Made by a program: the position numbers and the translations under genes. Shown piece by piece: positions 10,078-19,966 of a stretch of 64,000 bases of DNA. Positions within the stretch are counted from its first letter, which is position 1; every line of letters begins with the position of its first letter. Origin of the DNA: Chalciporus piperatus. Lineage: Eukaryota; Basidiomycota; Agaricomycetes; Boletales; Boletaceae. The DNA is taken from positions 1-64,000 of the forward strand of contig JBBPTG010000077.1 in the NCBI GenBank assembly GCA_038093975.1, read 5' to 3'. Below the pieces are notes generated by a model that saw nothing but the letters and a program-made list of their open reading frames with translations, had not been told where the DNA came from and searched no databases.

Positions 10078-11582
10078 CTAGTGAAATTTTTTGTAAGTCC
10101 TTCTCATCGCCTTGCCTTCACACTCCTTCCAACACCATAAGATTGCCTCCAATGACCACCGAACGTGACGATGCACCAATTGAAACATACACGATGCCCA
10201 GTTGAAGAACGCAGAGTGGAGATTTCCACGGACAAGACTGCTGCCAGGTCGACAGCGAACGCATCCGCGGACGACACCAAAGACATGTCGAGAGCACCCA
10301 ATGGTGCAGACGACGACCCACCAAGTTGACAAAGACCACAGGCAGCAGTGACCACGAGTGAAGTCGATCACGCACGCCAAACGAATCCCGAGGATGATCG
10401 AAACCTCCAGACCGGGATGGAGAGGCAGCAGACAAGGTAATGGGTTCGGGAATGGGTCAAGCGTGTCACGCAACAAGCCAGACACCGCGAGCAAAACCAT
10501 TGATGAAACATACCGACCAGAGGACCCACCGAACCACCATACAACGACAACGAGACGGCGAGCCCAACGGACGAGCGAAACGCGCCGAAAGACGCTGAGA
10601 ACGCGTCCAGCCGCGAAGAACGCGACCAGACGAGTCGCCAGAGTCATTCGACGGAAGCAGGAACGAAATAGTTGGGGATTGAGGGTCGAGTCAAACGAAT
10701 CAAGCGGACACGTCGAGGCAGACGGCGAGTCGAGCGATCCGGAAGTCGTCGAAGTCGAGCCAGGGGGGAAAACAAAAACGGGCAAAGAAGGTTCACACCT
10801 GGAAGCCCAGCCCCATGTCGAACGAGCGGGAATCATCATGCACGATTGCAGATGCACGAAAACCGATCGGGGAGATGCGAGAACACAACAGGACACTGGA
10901 GTCAAGCGGGACGAATGGGATGACAACGAAACGCGTCGCAAAAGCGTCGATCGAAGGGGAGAAGCGGTCGTCAGGGCCGTACGAAGGATCGACGAAGAGA
11001 ATCCGAGAAAGCGGTCAGCTGAACATGGCGAGCGAAAACAACCTACCCGGACCATCCCCACTGCTTCCTTTACCATCCTCCAACCTCCACGAACGAGTCC
11101 AAACCCGAACGAGCAAATGCGATGACGAGAAGTCGACCACACGATACGACCACACAGACACACCTTGCGGCCATGCAGTCCCAACGGGAGCTCAAGCGGT
11201 TGACGCGGAGTATCGAGAAGGTGATGGAGACAACGAAGACGATGTGCCAAACACGGCGCCGAGCGAGACGGCGAACGCAAGGGCGACGACGATGCAACTT
11301 GAACAAGCTATATTGGTCGCAACTCACAGCCAATTGCACCGAAGACGATCGCTGAGGGTGCGTCAGGACATGCGCACCTGGCCCATTATCACTACCCATT
11401 CCCCACCACATCAAACGACCCACCAGCTTCGCCAATCCACCATGTCATGGACACATCAAACCGAACCTATCAAATCAGTTGCTCGCGGATTCGTGCATCT
11501 TTTTAATTTTCGCTTTTATTGCTTTTTCGCCTGTAAAGTAGCTACATTTCAGCATATTAGGCTCGAAATAAGTGTGAAATAA
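10078..11582. other. Interior of TIR element: overlapping open frames, coding status unclear
   Basis: A 400-codon open frame runs on the minus strand (11280-10078). Two 255-codon frames run on the plus strand (10358-11125 and 10815-11582), partly over one another. The plus-strand products are hydrophilic, rich in Arg, Thr, Glu and Ser; the minus product is Arg/Ser/Leu-rich. None shows a domain I know. Such multi-frame openness can arise simply from a low TA content on one strand. If one frame is real, the plus frame at 10815-11582 (acidic, Ser/Thr-rich, begins MSNERESSCTIADARKP) looks the most protein-like. Confidence 0.3.
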
Positions 11583-11804
11583 GTGGAGGAGTGAGCTTGT
11601 TCTGCTTTTTCTCGATATGTCACCTAAGGTCACAATAAGTGCGAAAAAGTGTCCATTAAGCTTAGTTAAGCAATGTGTTAAATTGCTGATGAGCGCCACA
11701 AGAACAAAACAACATACAGCAGAACAAGATGAGACAAAGAACACACTTGATGGGAGAAGATGAATGAAAGACGATATCCAGCCTATTCTTTCACCCGAAA
11801 AAAT

Positions 11805-14729
11805 CTAAGCATCTGCACCACCTGCCACGGAGAGAGTATTGCTGCTGGGATAGGATCGGCGGCCCCGCTTCGAAGCACTACCTTTGACTCCTGATTTCTC
11901 ATCTGGTCCACGTTTGCTTGATCTCCTCTGAGTCTTCACACTGGCAGCAGTTTGTGCCTGGAAACCTTGCTGTTGCCTGCCATCTATCCAGTCTTGAAAT
12001 CTCTTCTGACCCTCCGTTACTTGTTGCTGTGTCGGAGTATCCTCTGCCGGGTCGATGCCATCTCGCATCCCCTTCAAAATGTTGATGAAAGCTTTATGGC
12101 TGATGTGAGCCTTAGTCTGAGCGGATGCGGATGAGTACTCGAAGAGTGTATAAAGTTGCTTGATCCCGCCACGGAAGGCTTCGCCCCCACTTCCTGACAG
12201 GAAGTATGGGCTGATGGGATTGCAAATCTGGTTCTTGGTCACTGCAGACCTCCAAGTGAAAACCTCGTCGTAGGTACAGGGGACATTTGCGTCTGTCACC
12301 CACGCAGGAACGGGATCGTTGTTCTCATCGTTGGCACGGCACATACTGCCGGGATATGCTTCTGCTCGTGGGACATTCAAGATAGGCTGGAGAACTTGTT
12401 GAGTGGAGGTGGAGGATGAAGGGTGTGATGTCACAGTGGGAGTAGCGTCAGGCCTGGCAGGGGGGCCAGGGGCCTGAGTAGCGGGAGCCCTAGCGTCCAA
12501 CCATTGCCTGCTTGCATCATAAGGGCCAGCCTGGGTGACGATCAAGGACCACAGAACCCAGAAGAAGGATTCAAGATCATGGTAGGCCGTGTGCAGTACC
12601 TGGCCATGATGTCCGGCCACCGTGAGGAGCTCAGTGGCCATGTAGGGCAAGGTACCCTGAGTAAAATATGGTGAGCGAGGGGCCAAGTCTGGTAATGATC
12701 AACTTACCCTGACCACGCCAACCCTCTCCCTCTGCACGCTGATGTCATCAGCCCCCAACATATCCATCCCCAATCCCCAATCTCCCAACATACCCGCTCG
12801 CAGAACAACTGATGGCGTTGTTCTGTCGGAGGCTTCATCTCGAACAGGGTGCAAATCAGGGATTGCCTCGCGGACAAGGCGTGAGATAATCCGCAACCAA
12901 ATGTTGCCTATGCTGACATCGCAGTGCAGAATGCCCTTGCGTATTCCATTGTAGTGAGCTGTGTTTGGATGTTAGCGACTCCTGTGACCCTCAACATGGC
13001 TGACTTACACACGAGAGCTCCCATAAAACCGTTCAAGAACTCCCGGCGACAAAAAAAGAATTCAATTGGTATGCCGTGAGTGCGTGACAAAACATAGATA
13101 CGAATGTGTGGGTCGTAATGCAATGCTTTTTTAGACAGCCGTTGAAATCTTGCCAAAATGTTCTCAGTCGTATCTTCCTGGGGAGAGTACGTAGGCCACC
13201 TGTCGTCTTCGGGCTGAAATGGATCGGGCATGGGGTGCGTAGGTCGTTTCCATTCGCATACAATGGGTGTGCCTGGAAGGTGTGTGTTGTTCCATTGGAG
13301 ATCAGCGGACTCCTCCTGCTGGCATTGAGAGAAGATCCCGTAGCAGTCAGCTGTTCCAAAGACTGGCTCGTCTTCCTCGGGGATAGCTACAGGTGAGCGG
13401 TTGTTCAGCAGGTTGTTGATATCAATGTTGTTCGGCCAGTGGGCCGGGACCCAGCACTCCTTGAGGGCGCCATGGCGCCCTCGCACCTTGAAGACCCGCT
13501 CCTCCACAGTACTGTGAATACTGGCAGCATAGACGACGGTGCCCTTTCCTGCGATGCCGAAGGCTTGGAAAAGTGGAAAGTAAGTCCTGACATCCAGAGA
13601 TTTGGGAGCAGAGTCGGTAGCACACGCGCTAGTGGAAGGAAGGCCGAGTGGGAACGAGAGACGCATTGGTCTTCCCAGCAGTGATGTTTGATATGATGCC
13701 CGAAATGCATCATCGAAACCCGTCCAAATGCCATTTTGATCAGAGGCACTGAGAGCGAGAACGATGTTGATGAACTGGAGGGGCTGGTCATCGATACAGA
13801 AAGATGTTGTGAATAGAGTGGCTCCCCGAAGAAAACAAGCAAGGGAGAGATTTCGGCCGCACAGCGACATCCCGATGTAAAAGCGGCGACCAAATTGAGA
13901 TGATATGACAAGGCCAGCAAGCTCAGTCAATTGGAGCAGCGCAGCGCTTTCCATGGTTTGGCTGTAGTCGTATTTGACCTCGCAGTAGGCATACGTTATG
14001 CTGGAGGGGAGATTGCGAAGTGTGTCAAATAGAATGGGAACAAGAACAACATCGGGTTTTCTGGAACCCTCATTCAGAGAGGTTGAATGGGTCCGCCAGA
14101 CCACTTGCGGCCCGACCAGCGTGAGGGGGGCGTAACCTGCGTCGATTATCTAAGCTCGGCATCAGTTTTACAATCTAATCTCCTTTGCAAAATTGAAGAC
14201 TCACATTATTGAGAAGCTGCACAACGTTATCCTCTGATCCCTGTTGAGGTTTGAACGCCCAACATCCACCATCAATCACCCCGATGTCGCACAATGTACC
14301 ATGAATGCGCTTGAGTACTTCCAGGGGGGTTTCAGTTGGTGTTGTTGCGAAGTATTGGGGCAAAGCCATGTATGGGAGGATACTGAGCGGGTCGATGTCA
14401 TAGGCTGTCACCGGGCTGTCCACTTCTTGCTTGGTAAGAGGGTCTACCACATTGTGTCGAGGAGGCATATCGAGAGGCCAAGTCTGAAGGGAGCGATACT
14501 GCCAAATGCCAAAATATGATGAGTTTATAAAGTAAAACATTTGCGGCAACCCTACTGTGAAACCCTTGTGCGGGGTGGGGACCGCCACCTGAAGGCACAT
14601 TTGCATTCCGACATCAGATTTTCCCACACCTGACATTTTGAGGACAATGGGCGAACAATTGGCGAATAAATTGGATATGGTGGGGCAAAGCTTCGCTTGC
14701 ACAAGGAGGGAAGAGAGGGTCTGACCAGC
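11805..14729 (-). CDS. FunK1-type fungal protein kinase (first copy; 5' end unresolved)
   Basis: Four exons keep one frame: 14729-14205, 14149-13009, 12958-12708 and 12656-11805 (2,769 nt, 922 codons before the stop). The catalytic-loop motif is GILHCDVSIGNI, with HCD in place of HRD, and the metal-binding motif is LGDWGLGMD, with DWG in place of DFG. Next comes GTLPYMATELL, and the helical block YHDLESFFWVLWSL typical of the FunK1 family. A basic Lys/Arg-rich tail (KRGPDEKSG, KRGRRSY) ends the protein. FunK1 kinases are a basidiomycete-expanded family of unknown substrate. The first exon given starts at a clear acceptor (TTTGCAG), so at least one earlier exon exists. A short stretch ending in GTG|GTAAGT near 14817 could supply it, but I found no convincing start codon. 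The Mutator-like element sits about 200 bp upstream and may have displaced the natural 5' end. Confidence 0.75.
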
Positions 14730-14921
14730 CTGCAAAGCCACGCCTCATATATGTTGCAGTGGGTCCAATTCAGTTCATTAATCACCTTGATCAAGCAAAC
14801 ACTTACCACACCGCTTGACAGCCTGGGTTCCGCACAATGGCTAAGTTTAGGGCCTTTGGGCCCACAGCAGTGGTAGCCCAGTTCTTAGATCCCAAATGAA
14901 GATGCTGATTGGGAGCTCAGT

Positions 14922-14930
14922 GCGCAGTCC
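14922..14930 (+). repeat. Target site duplication, left copy (9 bp)
   Basis: GCGCAGTCC directly precedes the left inverted repeat and recurs at 16854-16862 directly after the right one. Confidence 0.9.
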
Positions 14931-15034
14931 TAGACTGGTGACCAATCCGTCTATGAGGCAAGCCGTCGATAGACGGACTGGTAAATTTGGGAGTGGCGCA
15001 AGGGGGGTGAGCGGATCCGCACGATAACGTGACC
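14931..15034 (+). repeat. Left terminal inverted repeat of the MULE (104 bp)
   Basis: Reverse complement of 16750-16853 with few mismatches. The arm itself contains an internal palindrome-like pair, CCGTCTATGAGG...CGATAGACGG. Confidence 0.9.
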
Positions 15035-15190
15035 GTCAAGTCTCTTTTTGGACCTTTCTTCCTGGTAAGACAGCCGGCCCGTAGCTACCGTAGGATAACC
15101 TCTTATCTAAGCCCTGCTAAGTCTCCTCGTAAGCCTACACAACGTACTCCCTTCATCCCCAAGTCATCCCTCGCACAGAACATCAACATC

Positions 15191-16089
15191 ATGGACTCCG
15201 ACGATGAGACCGTGGACAGTGCGCGATACAGTCGTGACGAACGCCTTCGAAAAGCATTGAAAATCCTTCGGGATGGCCGCATATCACTCCTCGACTTCGT
15301 CCTTCACATCCTGCAGTCGGACAAAGCTGAATTTGTGATCTATCGGGACCGCTTCTTCGCCAACCCGTCTGGCAAGTTGACCAAACTGTTAGACCGCGTT
15401 TTTGGAGATAAACGAGGTCGTGTCGCCTTTCTCTCCTGCATGGAACCACACCGTGACGCTATCGAGCTCGTTTCGGACAAGATCGCAAGAGAGATGGACG
15501 AGATAAAGAATGCGCTCGCATGGACAATCAACACCACAACTCCAGATAGCCTCTTGACGTGGGACGTCGACGTGTTTATCGGTCCGCTTGTCGATAGCAG
15601 TGCCCCGACCCTCGGTCACATCCTCCAGGTCGCTGCGGAGACGAAACGTGCAAAGGAGCATAATAAGATTAAGTCGTGTGTCACCATAGACATATCTGTT
15701 TCGTTTAGAACTCCAATAGATTAATTTTTCGAAGGCCTGCAATGTTATCGTGACCCGTCACCCAACTCGCTAAGGAGCGATCACAGCAGGCTCAATTCTT
15801 TGCAATACCCTTCACGCTCTTCCTTTGGACGAATGGAGCTTCATGTCAGACCATCGAGGCCCTCCACAAATGTGGACTTTGTGTATCATTCTCGTTGCTC
15901 ACCAAGCTACTGAAGCAACTCGCGTCGGAGAGCCTCGAGCGTGCTCGTTGTATTGCTCGCGGTCTTCACGTTCTCTGTTGGGATAACATCAACATCAAGA
16001 CATCGATATTCGTCGAACAGCGAGATTCTGCACCCGCAAAAGTTCAGTCCGGCACGTTTGCAATTCTCTACGAGATCAAACTCGCTTAA
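15191..16089 (+). pseudogene. DUF6589-family gene fragment captured in the MULE
   Basis: Starts at ATG 15191 (MDSDDETVDSARYS). Exon 1 shows LRKALKILRDGRISLLDFVL and IARGLHVLCWDNINIKTS follows in later sequence, with IFVEQRDSAPAKVQSGTF near the end. I recall these as conserved in the N-terminal half of DUF6589 proteins, a family common in Agaricomycetes. An intron follows KEHNKIKS. Just after it the frame breaks: between NVIVT and QLAKERSQQ there are 7 extra bases (about 15756-15762, CGTCACC), a local partial duplication. The fragment ends after FAILYEI with a stop at 16089, where sequence of the oppositely oriented helicase piece begins. The C-terminal half of the family is missing. It was probably captured with its intron, so from DNA and not from mRNA. 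Confidence 0.75.
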
Positions 16090-16124
16090 TAAAATACTCG
16101 CATCATAGTTCAAGTTCCCGCTTG

Positions 16125-16626
16125 ACTCACCTTCCAGAGGTCTTCGTCGTCCGGAGTGTCCTCGTTTATCGCGATTGTTTTGATCCAAAACTTCTCACTC
16201 TCGAGCATCTGGATCATGGTAGTACCTATCTCCCACAATGAGCATTATTCTTCATCTCACCTGAGTTGTTTGGAGGCGTTTTAACGGAGATATAGTTATG
16301 GATATCGACTCCGGACGAAGTAGAATTGGTATCAACAAGCATAATGTCTTCCCACTGCCAGTACCGGCAATAATGACACTGTCGTGTTGGTGTAGCATCT
16401 CGAGGGAAGCCCGAAGCTGAAAAACGCGTGGTACAACGCGTCCTTCGGTAAGGAACGCCACGATCATACATGCTCGGAGCGCGTCGAGTTTATCGTCATC
16501 CTTCAGTGTCGCCAGGTATTCGTGGGGCAGTCGATCGTTGATTAACGTTGACGAGAGTTGGATAAGGACATCTAACGGAGCCCACCGAACTGCCTTGACG
16601 AACGGCGCAACGAGCTCGTCGTCCAT
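16125..16626 (-). pseudogene. RecQ/DEAD-type DNA helicase fragment captured in the MULE
   Basis: From ATG 16626 (MDDELVAPFV) the frame runs through the Walker A motif AGTGSGKT and ISITISPLKRLQ, which corresponds to helicase motif Ia of fungal RecQ-like enzymes. After a short spacer the next block reads MIQMLESEKFWIKTIAINED. The joint between the two blocks would need an intron of only about 35 nt with an unclear phase, so a small deletion is likely. A GT donor at about 16125 then ends the fragment. Motifs II to VI are absent. It lies antisense to the DUF6589 fragment. Confidence 0.7.
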
Positions 16627-16749
16627 AGGACTCGGATTGATAGAAGCGTCGACGCGTCGAGATAGCACCCTTAATTAATTTCGAGGACGAATGGTAAATG
16701 ATATCAGAATGTTTTTCATTGGAAAACACGAGTTATCTTATTGGACAAG

Positions 16750-16853
16750 GGTCACGTTATCGTGCGGATCCGCTCACCCCCCTTGCGCCACTCCCAAATT
16801 TACCAGACCGTCTATCGACGGCTTGCCTCATAGACGGGCTGGTTACCAGACTA
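16750..16853 (-). repeat. Right terminal inverted repeat of the MULE (104 bp)
   Basis: Inverted copy of 14931-15034, ending CTA immediately before the right 9-bp duplication. Confidence 0.9.
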
Positions 16854-16862
16854 GCGCAGTCC
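16854..16862 (+). repeat. Target site duplication, right copy (9 bp)
   Basis: GCGCAGTCC, identical to 14922-14930. Confidence 0.9.
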
Positions 16863-16900
16863 TGGCCTGTGTTGCATTCTGCTATGCAGTGAGTTGCCTA

Positions 16901-16935
16901 AAAAGGAGATTGCGAAGCTTTCGCAATCTCCTTTT
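16901..16935. repeat. Perfect 16-bp hairpin
   Basis: AAAAGGAGATTGCGAA and its exact reverse complement are separated by only 3 nt (GCT). It lies between the MULE and the end of the SRP receptor gene. It could be a terminator-like or foldback structure for a minus-strand transcript; no other function is visible. Confidence 0.7.
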
Positions 16936-17131
16936 CGGATTTCCCAGCCGATGATGTTCGATGTTGCAGCACTGAACGCGGCTGCGGCTGCATATTTCGG
17001 GTAAACGTGAGTCAATTTGGTGGTATGGGCGGAAGTTCGGGCTCAGGTTCAGGTATCACAACAATCCGCAGCAATCTCCACGAAGACCGAAGCATTCTAG
17101 AAAACAAAACGATACAGATGGAGCATACAGC

Positions 17132-19791
17132 TCAGTCACTCAAAATAGCCTGCACCACATTGGAGACCCTCAGCTGTCTTAAATCAGTGTAGGTCTATCG
17201 CCGTCATCAAATCAGTCCTCACACGTTGGATCAAACCACAGAAATCACGAACCTGACCGCAGCCCACGAAAATGATGGGTTGTCCGGTGACATATGTCAT
17301 CGAAAGCGCAGCACCGACCTGGGCGTAACACGTCAATTCAGCCTGTGGGTCCCAGTTCTCAGTTCGGGCTACGCCACCTTGTCGTCTACGGTGTCCCATT
17401 TGGTGATGAGCATGCCGTCGATGCCGCGGCTCTTGCCCGAAGCGGCGCCAGAGAAATCGCGCAACGCGCGATCAAACTTCGTGAGTTGGTCGACTGCTTC
17501 ATTGCCTACCAAGGCTTCTCCGACGAATATGATCTTGTCTGGATTGTTGAAGGAGACGAGCTATGGCGTCGACGAGTGGATTAGGATTAAATAGTTTAGA
17601 CTCAGTAAGAGGCCAACATTACCTTGGCTAAAGCCCTCATGAGTGGCTATCACAGGGTTGAGTATGGCGACATAGATAGAGCAATGATGACCATACCTCG
17701 TTGTCCTGCATACGACCCGCGGTGTCGATAAGGACCACATCAAAGTCATTCTCTTTCGCTGGACAAGAACTCAGCTCATCCAGTAAACCATCCCGTGTGT
17801 GAAAACTGACCGTGTGCAATCGCTTCCTTCGCTATACTAGCAGCATCCTTTCCATAGCCCTTCTCGTAAAGCTCGACACGCCCTTTGCTGTTGGTCGCCC
17901 CGTCGACTCCCAACATGCTCAGATTGCGCACATGGACTCGAAGTTGCTCAACGGCACCACTCCTGTAAAACATCTTGTTCGGAATGGTCCGACAGACTGG
18001 ATTAATCGAAGGGGCGCTCACCGGAAAGTATCGCAAGCGGCGATGAGAACACGAAGGCCATTCTGTATGAGCCAGAAGCATACTTTCGACAAGTTGGTGC
18101 TCTTCCCAACTCCATTGACACCCACGAAGACGATGCTGTAGGGAACTCTCTGCTGTGAGGATGGAAGAGGTGAAGAAAGTTTCGTCCGAATAGATAACAA
18201 GAGATCGGTGGAAGTCTTCGGGGTGAGGATCCTCGTCAGAGAAGCCGAAAGCGCCGTACGGACCGCATTGTTAGTCGCTAGTTGCTAGTTGAGTACACCC
18301 TTGACAGGTAGACCATGCTCACGTACTTTGGAAACCTCCAACTTTCTTGCCGACGAGACTCTCGCCGACCCCCTCACATACTTTATCGGCAATTTCTTTG
18401 GCAACATTCTTCGACATCAAATGTTGCTTCATACCCTCTAGAACGGGCAGCAAATCTTGGTCAGAAAGGACCTTGGATCCCGTCAGGCGTGCAAAGAGAG
18501 AACCCAGTGAGCCCAAGGAGTTAGTGGTCTGCTTCGATGCATCAGATCTGATTGCCCGAGCAATCACGTCATTCTCCTCGTCCTCTTTCTGACCAAAGTC
18601 CCAATCCTTGACCTCGTACATCCCATCCTTTGTTCTCGTTCCCAAGGAGGCTTCATCGACGAGACTTTGCAAGTGGTGTGAAAGACGCCCCTCGGTACCA
18701 TTATCAGCTTTCTCGAGACTGAAATCGAGCGATGCCATGTCTGACTCGGTCGGAGCTTCGTCCCCCCATTTTCTCTGCACTTTTGTTTTTGTTTTTCGTT
18801 TGGTGGATTCGTTGCTAAAGATAGGAGAGTGTGAGACAAGGCAAAGATGGAACCGGGAGGGCTAACTCTGATGTAGGAACGCTGTCTCTTCCGCTTCCTG
18901 ACTCAACACGCGACATCCCCCTACCTCCACGTCTACCACCGCGACCACGAAGTCTGTCTTTGAGTGCCTGGACATTTCTAGCTATCTGCTGTTCATCTTG
19001 AGGCATTTCAGGAGACTCGGAAGGCACTAGGATAAAGCCAGATATCAACAGAGTATAAGCACGAGGTCACGGAACAGGACCTACGGGTGCTGAGATCATC
19101 TGAAGGTGGGCTGGGAGTGACCTGTTCGACGTGAGTCATTGGTCTAAAACGCGACTTGCGTTCCTGCACATGGGGATGAATATAGATCGTGTAGACGGTT
19201 ACGAGCGAATTACCTGCGTAGCCTTTTCCTCGATTCCCTTGAGCAACTTGTCAAACACTTTATCCCAGCCCTCGAAAGCCTTTGCGAAATTCCACGTCTT
19301 AGATAGTTCCTTCGAAGGGGCCGAAGCCAACTTGCCATTATTCATGGCATGCAGCGAGGCAACGAAAGTAGCTAGGAAAGGTTCAAACAGTTTGATGAAT
19401 AGCGCTTTCATCGCAGTGAGGAGGTCCTCGACATAGGTGAGTTGTAGGATTCGTTGGTACGCGACCTGTCGAATATGTGAATGTGAAAAGCCGCAAGCAG
19501 AACGGGTCAGGGAGTGAGACATACGACGAAGATGAGTTCGAGGTCGTTTACGAACGTCCATTTGACTGCATATCCATCCTTTTCGTACTTGTCTTCGGTA
19601 GTGCGACCCTCGATGAGTGCTTCGCGAATGAGAGAGTTGACTGGGGATGCTGATGAGGATGTTATTTGTGATGCTTCCGGCGTGAACGAGCGCGACCAGA
19701 GCACAACCCCTCCTACAATCCATGGTCAACGCAAGTCCTGAACGGCGTACGAACCCAAACCTTTGTGTGATATCGAGCAGTGGTCTAACAT
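17132..19791 (-). CDS. SRP101: Signal recognition particle receptor subunit alpha
   Basis: Docks ribosome-SRP complexes at the ER membrane; a GTPase of the SRP/FtsY type. The first exon is tiny (MLDHCSISHK) and is followed by the longin-like SRX domain (KWTFVNDLELIFVV...AYQRILQLTYVEDLL) that binds the beta subunit. A basic RG-rich linker comes next (RGRGGRRGGRG). The NG domain has G1 GVNGVGKSTNLSKV, then CDTFRSGAVEQLRVH, G3 DTAGRMQDN and G4 TKWD. The end is TYVTGQPIIFVGCGQTYTD then QLRVSNVVQAILSD. The last intron removes a short false tail, which puts the stop at 17134-17132. About ten short GT-AG introns keep the frame throughout. All catalytic motifs are present, so the gene looks functional. 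Confidence 0.92.
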
Positions 19792-19966
19792 GTCGAGGTT
19801 ACACCGTGTGTAGGCTTCTGCATCTTGAGAGTCATGAAACGGACCGACTACACACTCGCTGACGTAATCACCACCAAGGGGTATAAATTAACTCGAGGTA
19901 AGTACCAAGTAACACATGTTGGTACTACACCTAATCGTACAGATTCGAACATACAAGCATGCCCAA

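Larger units (their letters stand above)
9781..11691. mobile_element. 1.9-kb DNA transposon with terminal inverted repeats, family unknown
   Basis: Exact 25-bp inverted repeats close the element: CATCAGCAATTTAACACATT plus GCTTA at 9781-9805, and its reverse complement at 11667-11691. Similarity continues inward with gaps (CTTTTTTGGACTTATT versus CTTTTTCGCACTTATT). Related short motifs such as AAATAAGTG and CACAATAAGTGCG recur just inside both ends, as subterminal repeats do. No target duplication was found by eye. The interior holds a tRNA-like relic and long overlapping open frames on both strands, none recognised. It may be non-autonomous or a novel small element. It starts only 110 bp upstream of the Plavaka start codon. 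Confidence 0.65.
14931..16853. mobile_element. Mutator-like element (Pack-MULE) carrying gene fragments
   Basis: Terminal inverted repeats of 104 bp lie at 14931-15034 and 16750-16853, differing at only a handful of positions; both begin TAG(A/T)CTGG. The element is flanked by a perfect 9-bp direct repeat GCGCAGTCC (14922-14930 and 16854-16862). Long inverted repeats with a 9-bp duplication are the signature of Mutator-like elements. The 1.7-kb interior encodes no MULE transposase. It holds pieces of two unrelated cellular-type genes, a DUF6589 gene on plus and a RecQ-type helicase on minus, placed tail to tail. The high identity of the arms suggests fairly recent mobility. Confidence 0.9.

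Noticed and set aside
13405..13920. 171-codon minus-strand frame inside the first FunK1 gene
   Set aside because: Runs in another register of the large kinase exon 14149-13009, which is uninterrupted and in frame with its neighbours.
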